Shown here piece by piece: positions 46,204-56,632 of a stretch of DNA of 64,000 nt. The DNA is from Karstenula rhodostoma CBS 690.94. Taxonomy: Eukaryota > Ascomycota > Dothideomycetes > Pleosporales > Didymosphaeriaceae. The notes beneath the pieces were generated by a model. That model did not search any database. It saw only the letters and a list, made by a program, of their open reading frames with translations, and was not told the DNA's origin. The stretch lies in assembly GCA_010093485.1 (NCBI GenBank), contig MU001492.1, forward strand, positions 1,597,122 through 1,661,121, read 5' to 3'. Within the stretch, counting starts at the first letter, position 1, and every line of letters begins with the position of its first letter. Position numbers and translations under genes: made by a program.

Positions 46204-46463
46204 GAGTATCATCGAATGCACCTCTGCAAAATAAGCAGTAGAGGTGGTGTAACATGAACCATAGGCAAGGCCAGCCTTTTATGTATGGTCCGTGTTGCAC
46301 CACAGCCACTACTTTACTTTCTAGGGGCACATGTGACAATGCTCTACGAAGCAAGCAGATGCTGAGAATGGGTATCACGCCTTCTCAAGAACAGCCAAAC
46401 ACAATCCGCTGAACACTCTATCGCAAGATTACCGGCATTCATCGATCCATCTCAATGAACGCT

Positions 46464-48548
46464 TCACGCCCTCTGCTCATCCATCGCATTCCTCTCCTCC
46501 GCAGCCACAACCGCACCCTCCCAGCTGGCCCTATAAATGTAAAAACCCTCAATCGCAGCAACGAAGCCCAACGCAACCGCGGGCCCCTACACATTGTCAG
46601 CAACCCATCTCCCATCATCACGCACGCGCAGGCCAAACTCACCGTCCACAAGCCCCAAAGGCCCCACCCAGCGCCAAACGCGAGCCCAAAGCTTATCGGC
46701 ATCCCGATAATGTAGTACGAAAACAGCGCGATGTACCCGCCGATTTCCTGCTTTCCGATCCCGCGCAGGATGCCGTTGGAGTTCGCCTGCATGCTGTCGA
46801 AGAGCTGGAACGCGGCGCACAGCGGGAGCAGCGAGGCCACGAGATCGATGACGTCGTCGTCTGGGGTGAACAGTCTGGGGATGTAGTTCCTGAGCAGAGA
46901 CAGAAACAAGAGGTTGAATATGCCGACTACGACGGAGAAGACGATTGCTACTTTCGCCGCCATCTTCGCGTGCTCGTGCAGCGTGGCGCCGATGAGGTTC
47001 GCTATGCGCGTCGAGGCTGCCACGCTCATGGGAAACGGGATTTGGAAGGTGAGACCTGTCACGGATCCCAGTACCGACTGCGCGGCAAGCGTGGTAGGAC
47101 CTAGCCAGCTCGACGACAGGGTGAGGATCTCGAACGCGAGGAACTCGGCGAGAACCATGACGAGTCCTGGGAGCGCGAGCCGGATCATGGGACCCCAGTT
47201 CTTCAGCGCACGCCGGTCGAAGCCGCCCCAGCATTGGTACCCATCTATGAATCGCACGTAGCAGAAGAGCATCAGCGGCATGATGTTCTCGGTGATGGCT
47301 ACGGCGATGGGAGCGCCCACAAAGCCCCAGTTTAGGCGCCACACGAAGATGTAGTTCATGAGGGCATTGAGCGGCGCGCAGAAGAGTAGGATGTACATGT
47401 TGGCGGAGAAGAGACCCTGGGCTTGTAGGTAGCGTTTTCCGCCTTCGAACGCGGCGTAACCTGGTGCCCCGGCAATCAAAATGCGTAGGTAGAGACCGGC
47501 CAGTCGTGCGGTTTCTTTGTCGGGGACGATGTGAGATAGAATTTGCTCTCCGCAAGCCCAGATGATTGCAATTGGAATGGTAATCACCCAGAGGAAGCAA
47601 AGCATTCGCTGCAGCTGTAAACCTACGAGATGGGGGCGACCGGAGCCGTACGCTTGCGCGCAGAGAGTGTCGAGTGAGGTGGCGAGTCCTTGGTATACTG
47701 CATATCCAGTGATGCTAGCAGTCACTGTTCCAATCAGTAACGTTCGTGAAAATCCTTCAAATTGTTTCTGGACACTTACTGCTCGCCAGACTCACGGCTC
47801 CAAGCTCGATCGTTCCAATGTGTCCGACCGTGAAGATACTCGCGACCGGCAAGCTATACTGCAACACAAACGTCAATATGAGTGGTGCCGAGCTCTTCAG
47901 CAAAACCTTTGTTTCTCGTTGCCATGTTGTTTTCAGTCGCCCCGATGCAACCGCCTCATCGAACCGCTGTGCTATGGCCCTGGGCGTGTCCAGCCCAGCA
48001 TAGGGCAGGTCTGGGTCTCCCAGAAGCGGATTCCTCTCATTCGGCCCTTCATGCTCTTGCCGGTCGTCGGCTGTAGCACTGTTCGTTTTCCGCAGCCCAG
48101 GTAAACTCAGTCTCCGGGCTATGGCGCCGTAGCCTCCGCTTTCACTTCCACTCCTGGGATGTTTTGGTGGAAGTAGATCGTTATCGCGGAGTAGGCTCCG
48201 TTCCTGCTCGAGCACCTCCTCGCGTTCTTTCTTACTTAAATAGCTATGCTTCTTCCAACTCTGAATATCCGAAACATAATTCTGGCTCGGCACACTGGAA
48301 GAAAACACGGTTCCACGGGCGCCTGGATTCATGTAGCTCGGCCGTTGGTAGGAGTTGACCATGGAAAATTGGCGGACAGTGGACGAGCCATCCGTGTCTG
48401 ACTCGTCGGAGGGCGAATCATCCTCTTCGTAATCGCGGGCGATTGCTTCCTCGGCTATCCGTGGCGACGAAGAGAGGTGCTCCAATTGCGATGTGATATC
48501 TGATATGGGGGCAAACTCGCCGTTATCGTGATCCCGTGGTGGCGCCAT
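46464..48548 (-). CDS. MATE-family multidrug/toxin efflux transporter
   Basis: Exons 47780-48548, 46643-47724 and 46464-46586 encode 657 residues. A disordered, acidic N-terminus of about 200 residues precedes twelve membrane helices. MATE landmarks: SAPLILTFVLQYSLPVASIF (helix 1), GLATSLDTLCAQAYGSG (the ALDTLCGQAYGAG motif) after helix 2, and QSVLGSVTGLTFQIPFPMSVAASTRIANLIGA in the second half. MATE proteins export cationic compounds by H+ or Na+ antiport, usually at vacuolar or plasma membrane. The last intron (46587-46642) restores the usual ending GPAVALGFVAAIEGFYIYRASWE; without it the frame reads into a basic non-homologous tail. ATG at 48548 was preferred to an upstream non-conserved in-frame codon. 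Confidence 0.94.
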
Positions 48549-49359
48549 GATAGGGGTGAGCAGCGGGGTGGCTCGGACGTCACACAACACCGCCCTCTGT
48601 AGTAACGGTGAGATGCTGAAAGTTGGATTGCAGGTGTTGAGGGTCGGAAAGCAGTGGAGCTAGAAAAGCAGTGAAGGCTATGTATGTGGAGTCGGAGCAG
48701 GATCGCCGTGTGAACTAGGATTGTGGTGCAGCTTAGAAGCTAGATGCGGCAGTTCCATGCGCGGCCCCTACAGCTTCTAAGCTTAGCTTTCCGCCCTTTT
48801 TCTTTAATGCATCGAATGCAAGCGAACTCCCAAGATCGATAACTCAATCCTCATCATCCTTGGCTTTATATGCAGCTCGCTGCTCACCCTGTTTGGGGTT
48901 TCTCACTGGCGATGTGCTGCAGAATTTTCGTGCAAACCCCCGGTCTCCGGTAGGCGAATCTTGTGGCCCGCGCGGTGCAGGATACCTCAGAGACAAGACC
49001 ACGGCATCCATGCGAGACCCCATTGCTGTCGAAATTCAAGCGTCTAGTATGGCTGGCCGATAGACCCGTTCGCTGTATGTTGTGGAAAAAGGGTGATCAT
49101 GCGTCACCAATGTCGAGTCCAACCGACATGTCGTGTAACAGCAGAGGGACCATGGATCCATTCAGCTTCTCTCCAAGCTTCAGATACCACCCGAGTGTGT
49201 TCAGGTTTCACAGGCTTTGGGAGGTATATCTGATGACGAATCAATACTGCGAATGGGCGGTGGCTGGTTCCATGGCTGTTCAGCATGACCTAGGTATGGA
49301 ATGTGCTACTCGAGCGCATAAAAGAAGTTTGCAACACTACGCATGCGATCGATTATCCG
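48549..49359. other. Intergenic region, no gene seen
   Basis: About 810 bp: promoter of the MATE gene and the 3' flank of the PQ-loop gene. AAGCTTAGCTTTCCGC near 48780 and a near-copy of TTCTAAGCTTAG on either side suggest a short palindrome. No gene is seen. Confidence 0.4.
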
Positions 49360-50337
49360 CTATCTACCAGCTGTTCCATTACCAATGAGCGGTGTTTGCT
49401 CAGTATCCTCAGTGATAGAGGCCCCAGCCGGGGTGCTCCCGGCCTTTGCCGCTTTTCTGTCCCTCCATATGAACCACAGGCTCATCCCCAGGAGAACTCC
49501 CTGCAACAAGCCTGTAAAGATGAAAAGGCCCCACGCGCTCCATCCCCCAGGACCCAGTCGTACTGCTAGGCTTGCCGCAAAGACAAAGCTCCCCGGTGTC
49601 TGTATCAGCATCATAGGCACCGACAAGCTTCCCGTTTCTTGCAGCCTCCATGTAGTAATGATCTGGGGTATGTACTGGACAGCCGCGAGTGTTGTGGCTA
49701 GCAGCCCCAGGAAGTTGGCCCAGCCTCTGGTATGGGAGGGTGCAGCGTACACGAAGATGACGGAACCGAGGAACGCAAAGACGAAGAAGGCGAGGGATAC
49801 TGCGAGGACGATTATAGCTTCCTTCCAGGTTGGGAGGTTGGCGTCTTGCGATTCGGTGTCCTCGGCGTTACGTGGGAAGAAGATCAGGAACAAGAGCATG
49901 CTGGTGCTGGTCAGCGCTTGAGGTAGACAGATTCGCTGTCGAGCTCACATGAAGAAGAAACACGTCCACTGCACCCCTATCTGTGCGATGCCCAACAGCG
50001 CTGCTGCGCAGGGGAAACGTCCAATGTCGCTGCAGCATGCCATGTCGCGGGTGCTTTCAGGCAGCGTCAAGATGTTGGCGATGCTGGCGGTGCCCGATAC
50101 GGTGCCGAGCAGCACAAACAGCGGGCTCAGGCCGCGCGACGAGCGGCGCATTATTATCTTTGCATGTTGCGGGAGGTAGGACACGAGGATGCCGACGAGA
50201 ATGAAGCTGTGCAGCTGGTCAGCTCCTGTTGAGCTCCTGGTCGAGCTTGAACTTGGGTAGACTCACACTGAGATGGAGAAGTTGGCGATGTCGGGATGCT
50301 CCAGCTCCCGACACCTCGCAGAACCAGCAGATAGCAT
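49360..50337 (-). CDS. PQ-loop repeat membrane protein
   Basis: Exons 50267-50337, 49949-50206 and 49360-49900 encode 289 residues. Two PQ-loops are present: [20 protein letters not shown] in the first half and [20 protein letters not shown] in the second, with seven hydrophobic helices overall. This is the plan of the PQ-loop family (cystinosin, Ypq and related fungal proteins), which move amino acids or sugars across vacuolar, lysosomal or other membranes; substrate is unknown. The C-terminus is polar and ends near [11 protein letters not shown]. The start MLSAGSAR (50337) follows from the first intron (GTGAGT...GCACAG). It is head-to-head with PEX12, 232 bp apart. Confidence 0.9.
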
Positions 50338-50569
50338 TATTGTTGTTGTTGAGCGTGTTGTGGTTGTCCAACCCGCTGTGAAAGGTGAGCTTCGGTGCCT
50401 ACGCGCTGCGCGTGTTGGGGAGCTCGAGCTTGTGACGTCGGCCTGGGGAATGGCAGGTGCAGCCGACGGCGCCTTCCGTTTCGATGCCTCGGCCCAGCGC
50501 GCCATAGACTGTTCACCCATCCTCACGGCCACAGCGGGCTGTAGATGTACCTCAGTACACTCGGGCGCC
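50338..50569. promoter_or_regulatory. Compact divergent promoter for PQ-loop gene and PEX12
   Basis: Only 232 bp lie between the two start codons. It contains TTGTTGTTGTTG near 50340 and a TGACGTCG element (CRE-like TGACGTC) near 50433. Shared regulation is possible but not shown. Confidence 0.5.
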
Positions 50570-51967
50570 ATGGAGTTCCTCCCCAGCCTCCAGCACGGCA
50601 TAGACGACCTCAAGCCCTCGCTCTTTGAACTCCTCTCCGAACAGCAGCTCGCGTCGCTGCTCCCGCCCTCGCTCCGCTACCTTCTCGCCGTCTCGACGCA
50701 TCGCTACCCGCGCTACCTGCTGCCCGTGCTCAATTCCTTCGATGAGGCCTACGCATTGGTCATGCTGCTCGTGGAGCGCCACTTCCTCCACACCTACGGC
50801 GGCTCCTTCACCGAGAACTTCTACGGCCTGAAGCGCGCGAAGGTGCTGCGCGTCAAAGGCGGAGAGGTCCCGCGCGCAGAGCTGGGCGCAAGCGACAGCG
50901 TGCGAGACGCTGTGAGGCTAGGAGAAGGAGACATATGGCGCAATCTGGCCGTCCTCGTGGGGCTGCCGTGGCTGAAGAGGAAGCTGGATGAGGGCTACGA
51001 CGTGCACGCCGCCCACTCCAACATCCTCGGCGCAGGATACAACCGCGAGCGAGACGGGCTCCGGCCCGGTGCCACCATCAAAGAGCGATTACTGTTCTAC
51101 TACAAGTGGTTTCTGCGGAATGTCTACCCCAGCGTCAACGCCGCCTACTATTTCTCCATGCTGGTCTTCAACATGGCATACTTGTTCGATGGGACCAAGT
51201 ACTCGTCGCCCTTTTTGTGGTTGATCGGAACGCGGATACGGAGACTGGGCGAGGCAGATCACAAAGCCATTGCGCTGGCGACGCAGCCGCGGAAAGTTGG
51301 CCCGGCGCGGCCAGGAGAGGGCGGCTCCATGTTTTCGCCCAGGAACATGGCACGCAGCGTCAAGCCTCGCTTGCTATCCTCGTTGAAAATACTGCTGCCT
51401 ACGAGCATATTCGCGTTGAAGTTCCTTGAGTGGTGGTATGCCTCCGACTTTGCGCGACAACTATCGCAGAAAGCTGCCGAGAATATCGAACTACCGCCAC
51501 CGATACTTCCTAGCCTCCCTCCTTCGACCAAACGAGGAACCACCAAACAGGCGTCCACAGACGAGAAGCAACGACCTTCGTTATCCTCGTCAGAGAAGAA
51601 CAAGCGCATCGACCCGCCTATATCTTCTTCATCGCTACTACCGATCTTCACTGTACCAATGCCGGCCGATTCCCAACTATGCCCCATTTGCACCACCCCT
51701 ATTGTAACACCCACCGCCTCTCCGACAGGATTTGTTTACTGCTACAAGTGCATACACCAGTGGGTCGAGGGTACCCACGAACGCCAGGTAGCTTTCATGG
51801 AGGGCGCAGCAGGGTTCAAGAATGAAAACGGAGAACAGGAAGACGAAGGTTGGGAGAGTGAGGAAGGTAGTCGAGCAGGACGATGGGAGGACGGAAAAGG
51901 GCGAGACGCCGTCACGGGCAGGAAGATACTCGGGGGCACCGAAGCCCTCCGACGCGTCGTAGTCTGA
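50570..51967 (+). CDS. pex12: Peroxisome assembly protein 12 (Pex12)
   Basis: A single-exon gene of 465 residues. The N-terminus ([26 protein letters not shown]) and the following membrane segments ([33 protein letters not shown]) match Pex12. A C-terminal RING-like zinc finger starts at Cys371 (CPICTTPI) and continues with [10 protein letters not shown]; as usual for Pex12 the RING lacks the full set of zinc ligands. Pex12 forms, with Pex2 and Pex10, the peroxisomal E3 complex that ubiquitinates the import receptor Pex5. An upstream in-frame extension to 50273 is open but lacks family character, so the start at 50570 was chosen. Confidence 0.95.
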   Translation: MEFLPSLQHGIDDLKPSLFELLSEQQLASLLPPSLRYLLAVSTHRYPRYLLPVLNSFDEAYALVMLLVERHFLHTYGGSFTENFYGLKRAKVLRVKGGEVPRAELGASDSVRDAVRLGEGDIWRNLAVLVGLPWLKRKLDEGYDVHAAHSNILGAGYNRERDGLRPGATIKERLLFYYKWFLRNVYPSVNAAYYFSMLVFNMAYLFDGTKYSSPFLWLIGTRIRRLGEADHKAIALATQPRKVGPARPGEGGSMFSPRNMARSVKPRLLSSLKILLPTSIFALKFLEWWYASDFARQLSQKAAENIELPPPILPSLPPSTKRGTTKQASTDEKQRPSLSSSEKNKRIDPPISSSSLLPIFTVPMPADSQLCPICTTPIVTPTASPTGFVYCYKCIHQWVEGTHERQVAFMEGAAGFKNENGEQEDEGWESEEGSRAGRWEDGKGRDAVTGRKILGGTEALRRVVV

Positions 51968-52275
51968 ACAAGCTGAGACGTGGAGCAGATACGAGTACAG
52001 CGACGTACATACAACAATGATACCCAGATTGAAACGTCAGAGCCTTGACGGCATTATATTCCGAGTCCATGTTCCCACCTGGTCCCTTAGGCATATTCCA
52101 AAATAACCAGTCGCCTGCAGCAACTCCAGCGCTCCGCGAATCGACACACATGATGGAGTTGTCCAGCCGATATGTAGACTTGGTTTGTATGAGCACAACC
52201 CCCGAACTCGAACGTCCCAAGCGAGAAGAAGGTCAGCTCCATCTATCGAGATGTCTACAAAAGCCATCACCACCA

Positions 52276-53160
52276 CTACTCAAAATAGCTCCCCTCCCTC
52301 AAATCCTCAATCAACCCCCTCTCCCTCGGTTCCCACCCCAGCACCTCCTTCGTCCTCGCATTCTCCACGGGATTATCAATCCCCACCACCCCAGCAAACC
52401 ACCCAAACCACTTCTCCGCCTCCTCCACCGTCTTCGATTCCACCCGCACACCCACCTTCTCCCCAATCGCCGCCGCAATCTCCCTCACCTCCACGCCCCC
52501 CTCCGCAACCACATGCAGCGTCGACCCAGGCTGCACCTTTTTCTCGACGGCCAACCGATACGCCACGACCGCATCCCTCACATGCACCGCAGGCCAACGA
52601 TTCCTCCCCTCGCCAATATACGTCGCCGCGCCGTGCTCGCGCGCAGCAGCAATCAGCCGCGGCACGAACTGCGCGTCCCCCACCCCATGCACCACAGGCG
52701 CAAGCCGCACCACGACGCCGCCCAGCGCCCTCGCTAGCTCCTCGCTCGGCCCCCGCACCGCGAACGGCGCCGTAGACGCATCGAAGCTGTCGTCCTCGCG
52801 GCCCACGTGCCCGTGCTTCAACAGCAACGTCCCGCTCGTCACGAGCAGCGGTTTTCCCGTGCCTGCGACCGCGTCGGCGAGGGCGCGGATGGCGCGCTGG
52901 TCGACGGCGGCGCTGGCGGCGAAGTCGGCGAAGTCGTGGATGAAGGCGAGGTGGATTACCGCGTCTGCTTGTGCGGCGGCGGCGGCGAGGGCGGGGAGGT
53001 CGGTGAGGGAGCCTGGGGTTGGGGTTGCGCCGAGGGAGGTGAGGAGGTGTGCGGAGGTTGGGGAGCGGGAGAGCGCTGTTACGCTGTGGCCGGCGGAGAG
53101 GAGCGAGGGGATGAGGGCGCGGCCGATGAAGCCTGTGCCGCCGGTTAGGAAGATGTGCAT
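52276..53160 (-). CDS. NAD(P)-binding epimerase/dehydratase family protein
   Basis: A single-exon gene of 294 residues. It starts with the Rossmann glycine motif TGGTGFIGRALIPSLLSAGH, followed by the LGATPTPGSLTDL segment and a DAVIHLAF strand, typical of extended SDR/NmrA-like oxidoreductases. A canonical YxxxK active site is not obvious: the expected region reads SFDASTAPFAVRGPSEELAR with no Tyr, so catalysis may be altered. The region PAVHVRDAVVAYRLAVEK and the C-terminal LGWEPRERGLIEDL are typical of the family. The gene is very GC-rich. It converges on PEX12 with 308 bp between the stops. Confidence 0.9.
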   Translation of the reverse strand: MHIFLTGGTGFIGRALIPSLLSAGHSVTALSRSPTSAHLLTSLGATPTPGSLTDLPALAAAAAQADAVIHLAFIHDFADFAASAAVDQRAIRALADAVAGTGKPLLVTSGTLLLKHGHVGREDDSFDASTAPFAVRGPSEELARALGGVVVRLAPVVHGVGDAQFVPRLIAAAREHGAATYIGEGRNRWPAVHVRDAVVAYRLAVEKKVQPGSTLHVVAEGGVEVREIAAAIGEKVGVRVESKTVEEAEKWFGWFAGVVGIDNPVENARTKEVLGWEPRERGLIEDLREGSYFE

Positions 53161-54170
53161 TTTGGTGTGTGGAGGGGGAATGTTGTTTCGATGAAAGCAG
53201 GTACTTGCTGGCTACGCTCTTCCTTTATATCATATCTATACTCCCTTCATGGGGGCTGCCCTCCCAATGCATCGCCAGATCTATCTCCCCCGTACCTCGC
53301 GCTCATTCGTACACCGACGCAGCAACCAATGCCGATGACATATTCCGTGATAAGTCGGCCCACCCTACTACACGAAGCCCCGCAAGTACTATGTCTTCGG
53401 GGTCCTACGAGGTATGGTCATTCGCTGTCGATCAGCACAGCAGCAGCGGCAGGCTGACGTAAGTGTACAAAGGTTTCTTGTGCATGCCATGTAGTCTTGG
53501 GAGTTGCATCATCGGGGGTTTAAAGCCCACGGCTATTCGTTGTCAAGCGTAAGCCAAGAGCCACCCTGTGTTGCTGACAAATATGGTTGCGGACGATCAG
53601 GAGAGATGCATGCTACGATGAGGAATATCTCCGCACACGGGAAACTTGGGAGATCGTGATGCGGTAATGATTTTAAGTGCTGTGATTTGTCGCTCCAAAG
53701 GTGAATGGAATTCCTCCGCGTATTCACGTCTGCCTCACTCGAAGTATTTCCTCCTGGAAAGAACTTGACACCCAGAGTGTGCTATATGATTTCAGTTGTA
53801 CACTGACTGCATATTCTTTATGTGTTCCAGTATGTTCAGCTATACCCTTCCAGGAGGTTCGGGTGCGTAGCGTGGTAGGGGTAGTCTATTATGAGGAAAG
53901 TCGGATCCTACCTCCTACGAAGGTGTACACATGTAGTAAATGCAGTAAGCATTTCCCCATTCAACATATAAAAGCAGCAAAAGGACTTACCGTATCCGTG
54001 TCGGGACCATGACTCGCAACCAATTGCATGTCGCGCAACGAGAGTCGGGGCCTAGCGCGACGGCTTTCCCTCGGCCCCGTTTTTCCTGACCGTTATTCGC
54101 CCGTGTTCGAACCGTCGTTCACCGTTCTATCTTTTCCTGCATCCGGGGACTCGCCAATTGAAGACTGCAG
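53161..54170. other. Intergenic region, no gene seen
   Basis: A 1-kb divergent region between the epimerase-like gene and the Zn2Cys6 factor. No coding signal or repeats. Confidence 0.45.
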
Positions 54171-55777
54171 ATGACATCCGAAACGCCGATACGGAAACGT
54201 AGAGCTTATCGAAAATCCCTCTTTGGGTGTCGAAATTGTAAATTACGGAGGGTCAAGGTACGTTGCTCCTCACGGGTTTGGTGCTATGGCAAGTTCCAGT
54301 GGCTGTCGTACGAACGTGTGAAGTGGTTGCTTGCAGCTGACAGTATTAGTGCGACGAGACGAAACCGCAATGTCGAAGTTGCTCCACCTACGGCGTTGTC
54401 TGCAATTACGTGAGCAATACCCCAGATCTACAGGTTTTGGCCGTAGGGCTGCATGCGAACAGACCCGGCCGACGTCCGGACCTGCATGTTCGACAATATG
54501 TATACAATCAATTGCCATCACCTGTTCAGACCTCTCTAAAGCCAATCATTGTCTGCTCCGACGAAAATTACGAGTTCCGTATGGATGAGCGGTGCTTCGC
54601 GGGTCTGGAGCGTTTTGCTTCGAGAGCCATTCCCGCATACAGCAGAGAGGTGATGAAAGTATGGCGAGATCATATTCCGTTGCTTGCGTTCAAGGTAAGT
54701 CTGGAATCACCCGAAAGAAACGGATTCGGCATCATCATCGATGTGGGAAGCGATATTTTGGACTTCTGACAAAGCTTGCAGAACCCATACCTGATGCACA
54801 CAATGTTAGCCGTAGCTGCGGCACACGAACGAAACAACGACATGGTTGGTCAAAACTCACAGCTCCTGCCATCCGAGGGCAATCTGACGTTTCAATACCA
54901 GGCGGACGACGCCCAGAGGACACTGAACGAAATTTACCACACCACACGCGCCCTTTTCCTCTTCAATGAAAAGCTCTCTTCACGCCTCGAACCCGCCGAC
55001 TATGACCCATTATGGGCAACATCTGCTCTTCTTGGTCTGCTGTCCAGCAGCGCCATCGACACATTGCCTGAGAATTCGTGGCCACTCACGACGCCTTCCC
55101 CCTCAGACCTGGCATGGTTCATTCTCACCGACGGGAAGAAAGCTGTCTGGGAACTAACAAACCCATTGCGCCCTTCATCCGTCTTCTCGTTGGTTGCACA
55201 CGAGTACGCGGCGTGGGACGTGCCGATACCTGCATCAGGTGTAGGGAGCATGGATGCCCGGCTCGCGTCACTGTGCGGAATCACCGAATCCAGTTCGGTG
55301 GAAAACAACCGGTACTTTGCAGCTGCGCACCTGTTGGCGAGGTTGCAAGCCCTGGACTCAGATGCAGAGCCAAGCTCGTATATCCAGCCGAAGGAGGCAA
55401 AGTCGGCAGGGACTGGAGGTGTGGCTTTCGTCAGCCAACATCAAGTACAGCATATCGATATGTTGAAGCAAAGAGACAAAGTCTCTCTCGTGTTGCTCGC
55501 CCTGTGGTATGAGCGGTGTCAAGGCGTGTGCTGGTGGCTCGATCGGAGGGCCAGGATTGAGGGATGTGCTATCCGTCTCTTTCTCAAACAACAATATCCG
55601 GACGACAAGGGCATCTCGGAGCTGTTGCCGGTTGTGGATTTGAAAGAAGGGTCTGCTGTAAGCGAATTTGAAGAGGGTGGCAGCGTGGGATCCCAAAAGA
55701 AGTTCATGGAGACGTTGTTGGCATGGGAGGATCTACGGGTCACTTATCAGTCAAATAACTTCTTTCTAGGCTTATGA
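54171..55777 (+). CDS. Zn(II)2Cys6 transcription factor
   Basis: Exons 54171-54257, 54350-54694 and 54782-55777 encode 475 residues. The N-terminal binuclear zinc cluster is complete: C20-x2-C23-x6-C30-x6-C37-x2-C40-x6-C47 (GCRNCKLRRVKCDETKPQC and then CSTYGVVC), interrupted by the first intron after VK. The C-terminal part (NPYLMHTMLAVAAAHER...DYDPLWATSALLGLL) matches the fungal transcription-factor domain seen in Upc2-like regulators. It probably binds DNA as a dimer at CGG-type sites. Its targets are unknown; the downstream neighbour is an ammonium transporter, but no direct link is visible. The first-intron acceptor used is TATTAG, needed to restore the cysteine spacing. Confidence 0.92.
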
Positions 55778-56632
55778 GAAGAGGAGGTTGGAGTAACTAT
55801 GTAAAACCGGGGTGATGGCGTGGTTGGAGACGAAATGGTGGGGGCTAAGGTTGGACGGTGCCTTCCTTGTTCGACCGGTTGCATCTTTCGGTGCTGTCCA
55901 CGTTCCAAGCAGTCTTGGCTCCCCTACGGCGACGGAACCAACATGACATGGATGGTGAGGTCATGGAAAGCGCATCGCAGCGGTCGCCGACGGTCACAGA
56001 TAGGGTGGTATTTGGACGTTACGAATCATACCGACAGGCAAGACGGCTATCGCTGCTGGCAGAAGGGCGAGGTTTTGTGCTGTAAGGGGAACTGATAGAC
56101 CAGACACGAACTGGCAGCCACGGGCAGTGAGTGCATCTGACACATGGAACCGGCGCTGCAGCAGAGGCCCGTTATCGCTCGCCCAACGTCACCCTAACCG
56201 TTCCCGGACTAGTCTCCCGTACCCTTATCAACACCATGCATCCGCGACACAAGAGCCCGAACATGCATGCTTGCGTCTATACCTTGGCCGTACCTGCACT
56301 GCGCACCCGCCGCAGCAACCCATGCACGCTTTCCCGCACCGTGCCCCATCCGGTCTTGCTTTCCGCCGAGCCCTCGGCGCTGCACCACCTGAGTGAAAGG
56401 ACGCGACAACACACGGTCGCACCAGAGCGCCCTTATCTTTGCCAAGGGCCTCGCGTGGCGTGGTCAAAGGATGCGGGCGAGGATGGGGGTGCCTTGTTCC
56501 GTGCTTTGAGAGTTGACGGCCTGCCTATATACACGCGAGTAGCCCCCCTGCGGCCTACCTCAGCATTGTCCGCGACCCCAGCTGTGTACTCGAGTAAGCT
56601 GACCAAGGACTCTGCTCGACGACACCCTCACA
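55778..56632. promoter_or_regulatory. Promoter region of the ammonium transporter with clustered GATA sites
   Basis: Six HGATAR-type sites: AGATAG 55998, CTATCG 56047 (CGATAG on minus), TGATAG 56093, TTATCG 56173 (CGATAA), CTTATC 56224 (GATAAG) and CTTATC 56432 (GATAAG). AreA/Gln3-type GATA factors act on such sites in nitrogen-catabolite-controlled genes, and a Mep/Amt gene is a classic target. Chance occurrence of some sites in 855 bp is expected, so only the two GATAAG sites are strongly suggestive. Confidence 0.45.

Larger units (their letters stand above)
42881..46253 (+). repeat. Tandem array of 13 promoter-like units of about 250 bp (zone 3)
   Basis: Cores of GTGTGAAGAG or a close variant start at 42931, 43178, 43418, 43671, 43996, 44269, 44580, 44832, 45090, 45331, 45582, 45831 and 46086; eight of the twelve steps are 247-258 bp or within a few bp of that, the rest up to 325. 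Each core is followed by a TATA box (TTTATATAC type) 31-40 bp downstream, usually 33-35, then often CATCTGA, and 45-65 bp later a GGTGAT...ATCACC palindrome. About 30 bp upstream of the core is CTTTTAGT, and before that a T-run box TTTTTAGAC...AACACATG. Sequence between boxes has diverged greatly, while box order and spacing have not. Units 9-11 are the most similar to one another. Confidence 0.85.

Noticed and set aside
42881..46253. CRISPR-like array
   Set aside because: Spacing is regular, but the repeated parts are degenerate short boxes rather than identical direct repeats, the unit is about 250 bp, and this is eukaryotic nuclear DNA.
46043..46378. Minus-strand frame with a poly-His run
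   Set aside because: The His run is only the (GGT)12 microsatellite read in reverse; the rest shows no coding character.
46439..46640. Unspliced C-terminus of the MATE protein
   Set aside because: The unspliced frame ends in a basic non-homologous tail, while removing the intron at 46587-46642 restores the usual MATE ending.
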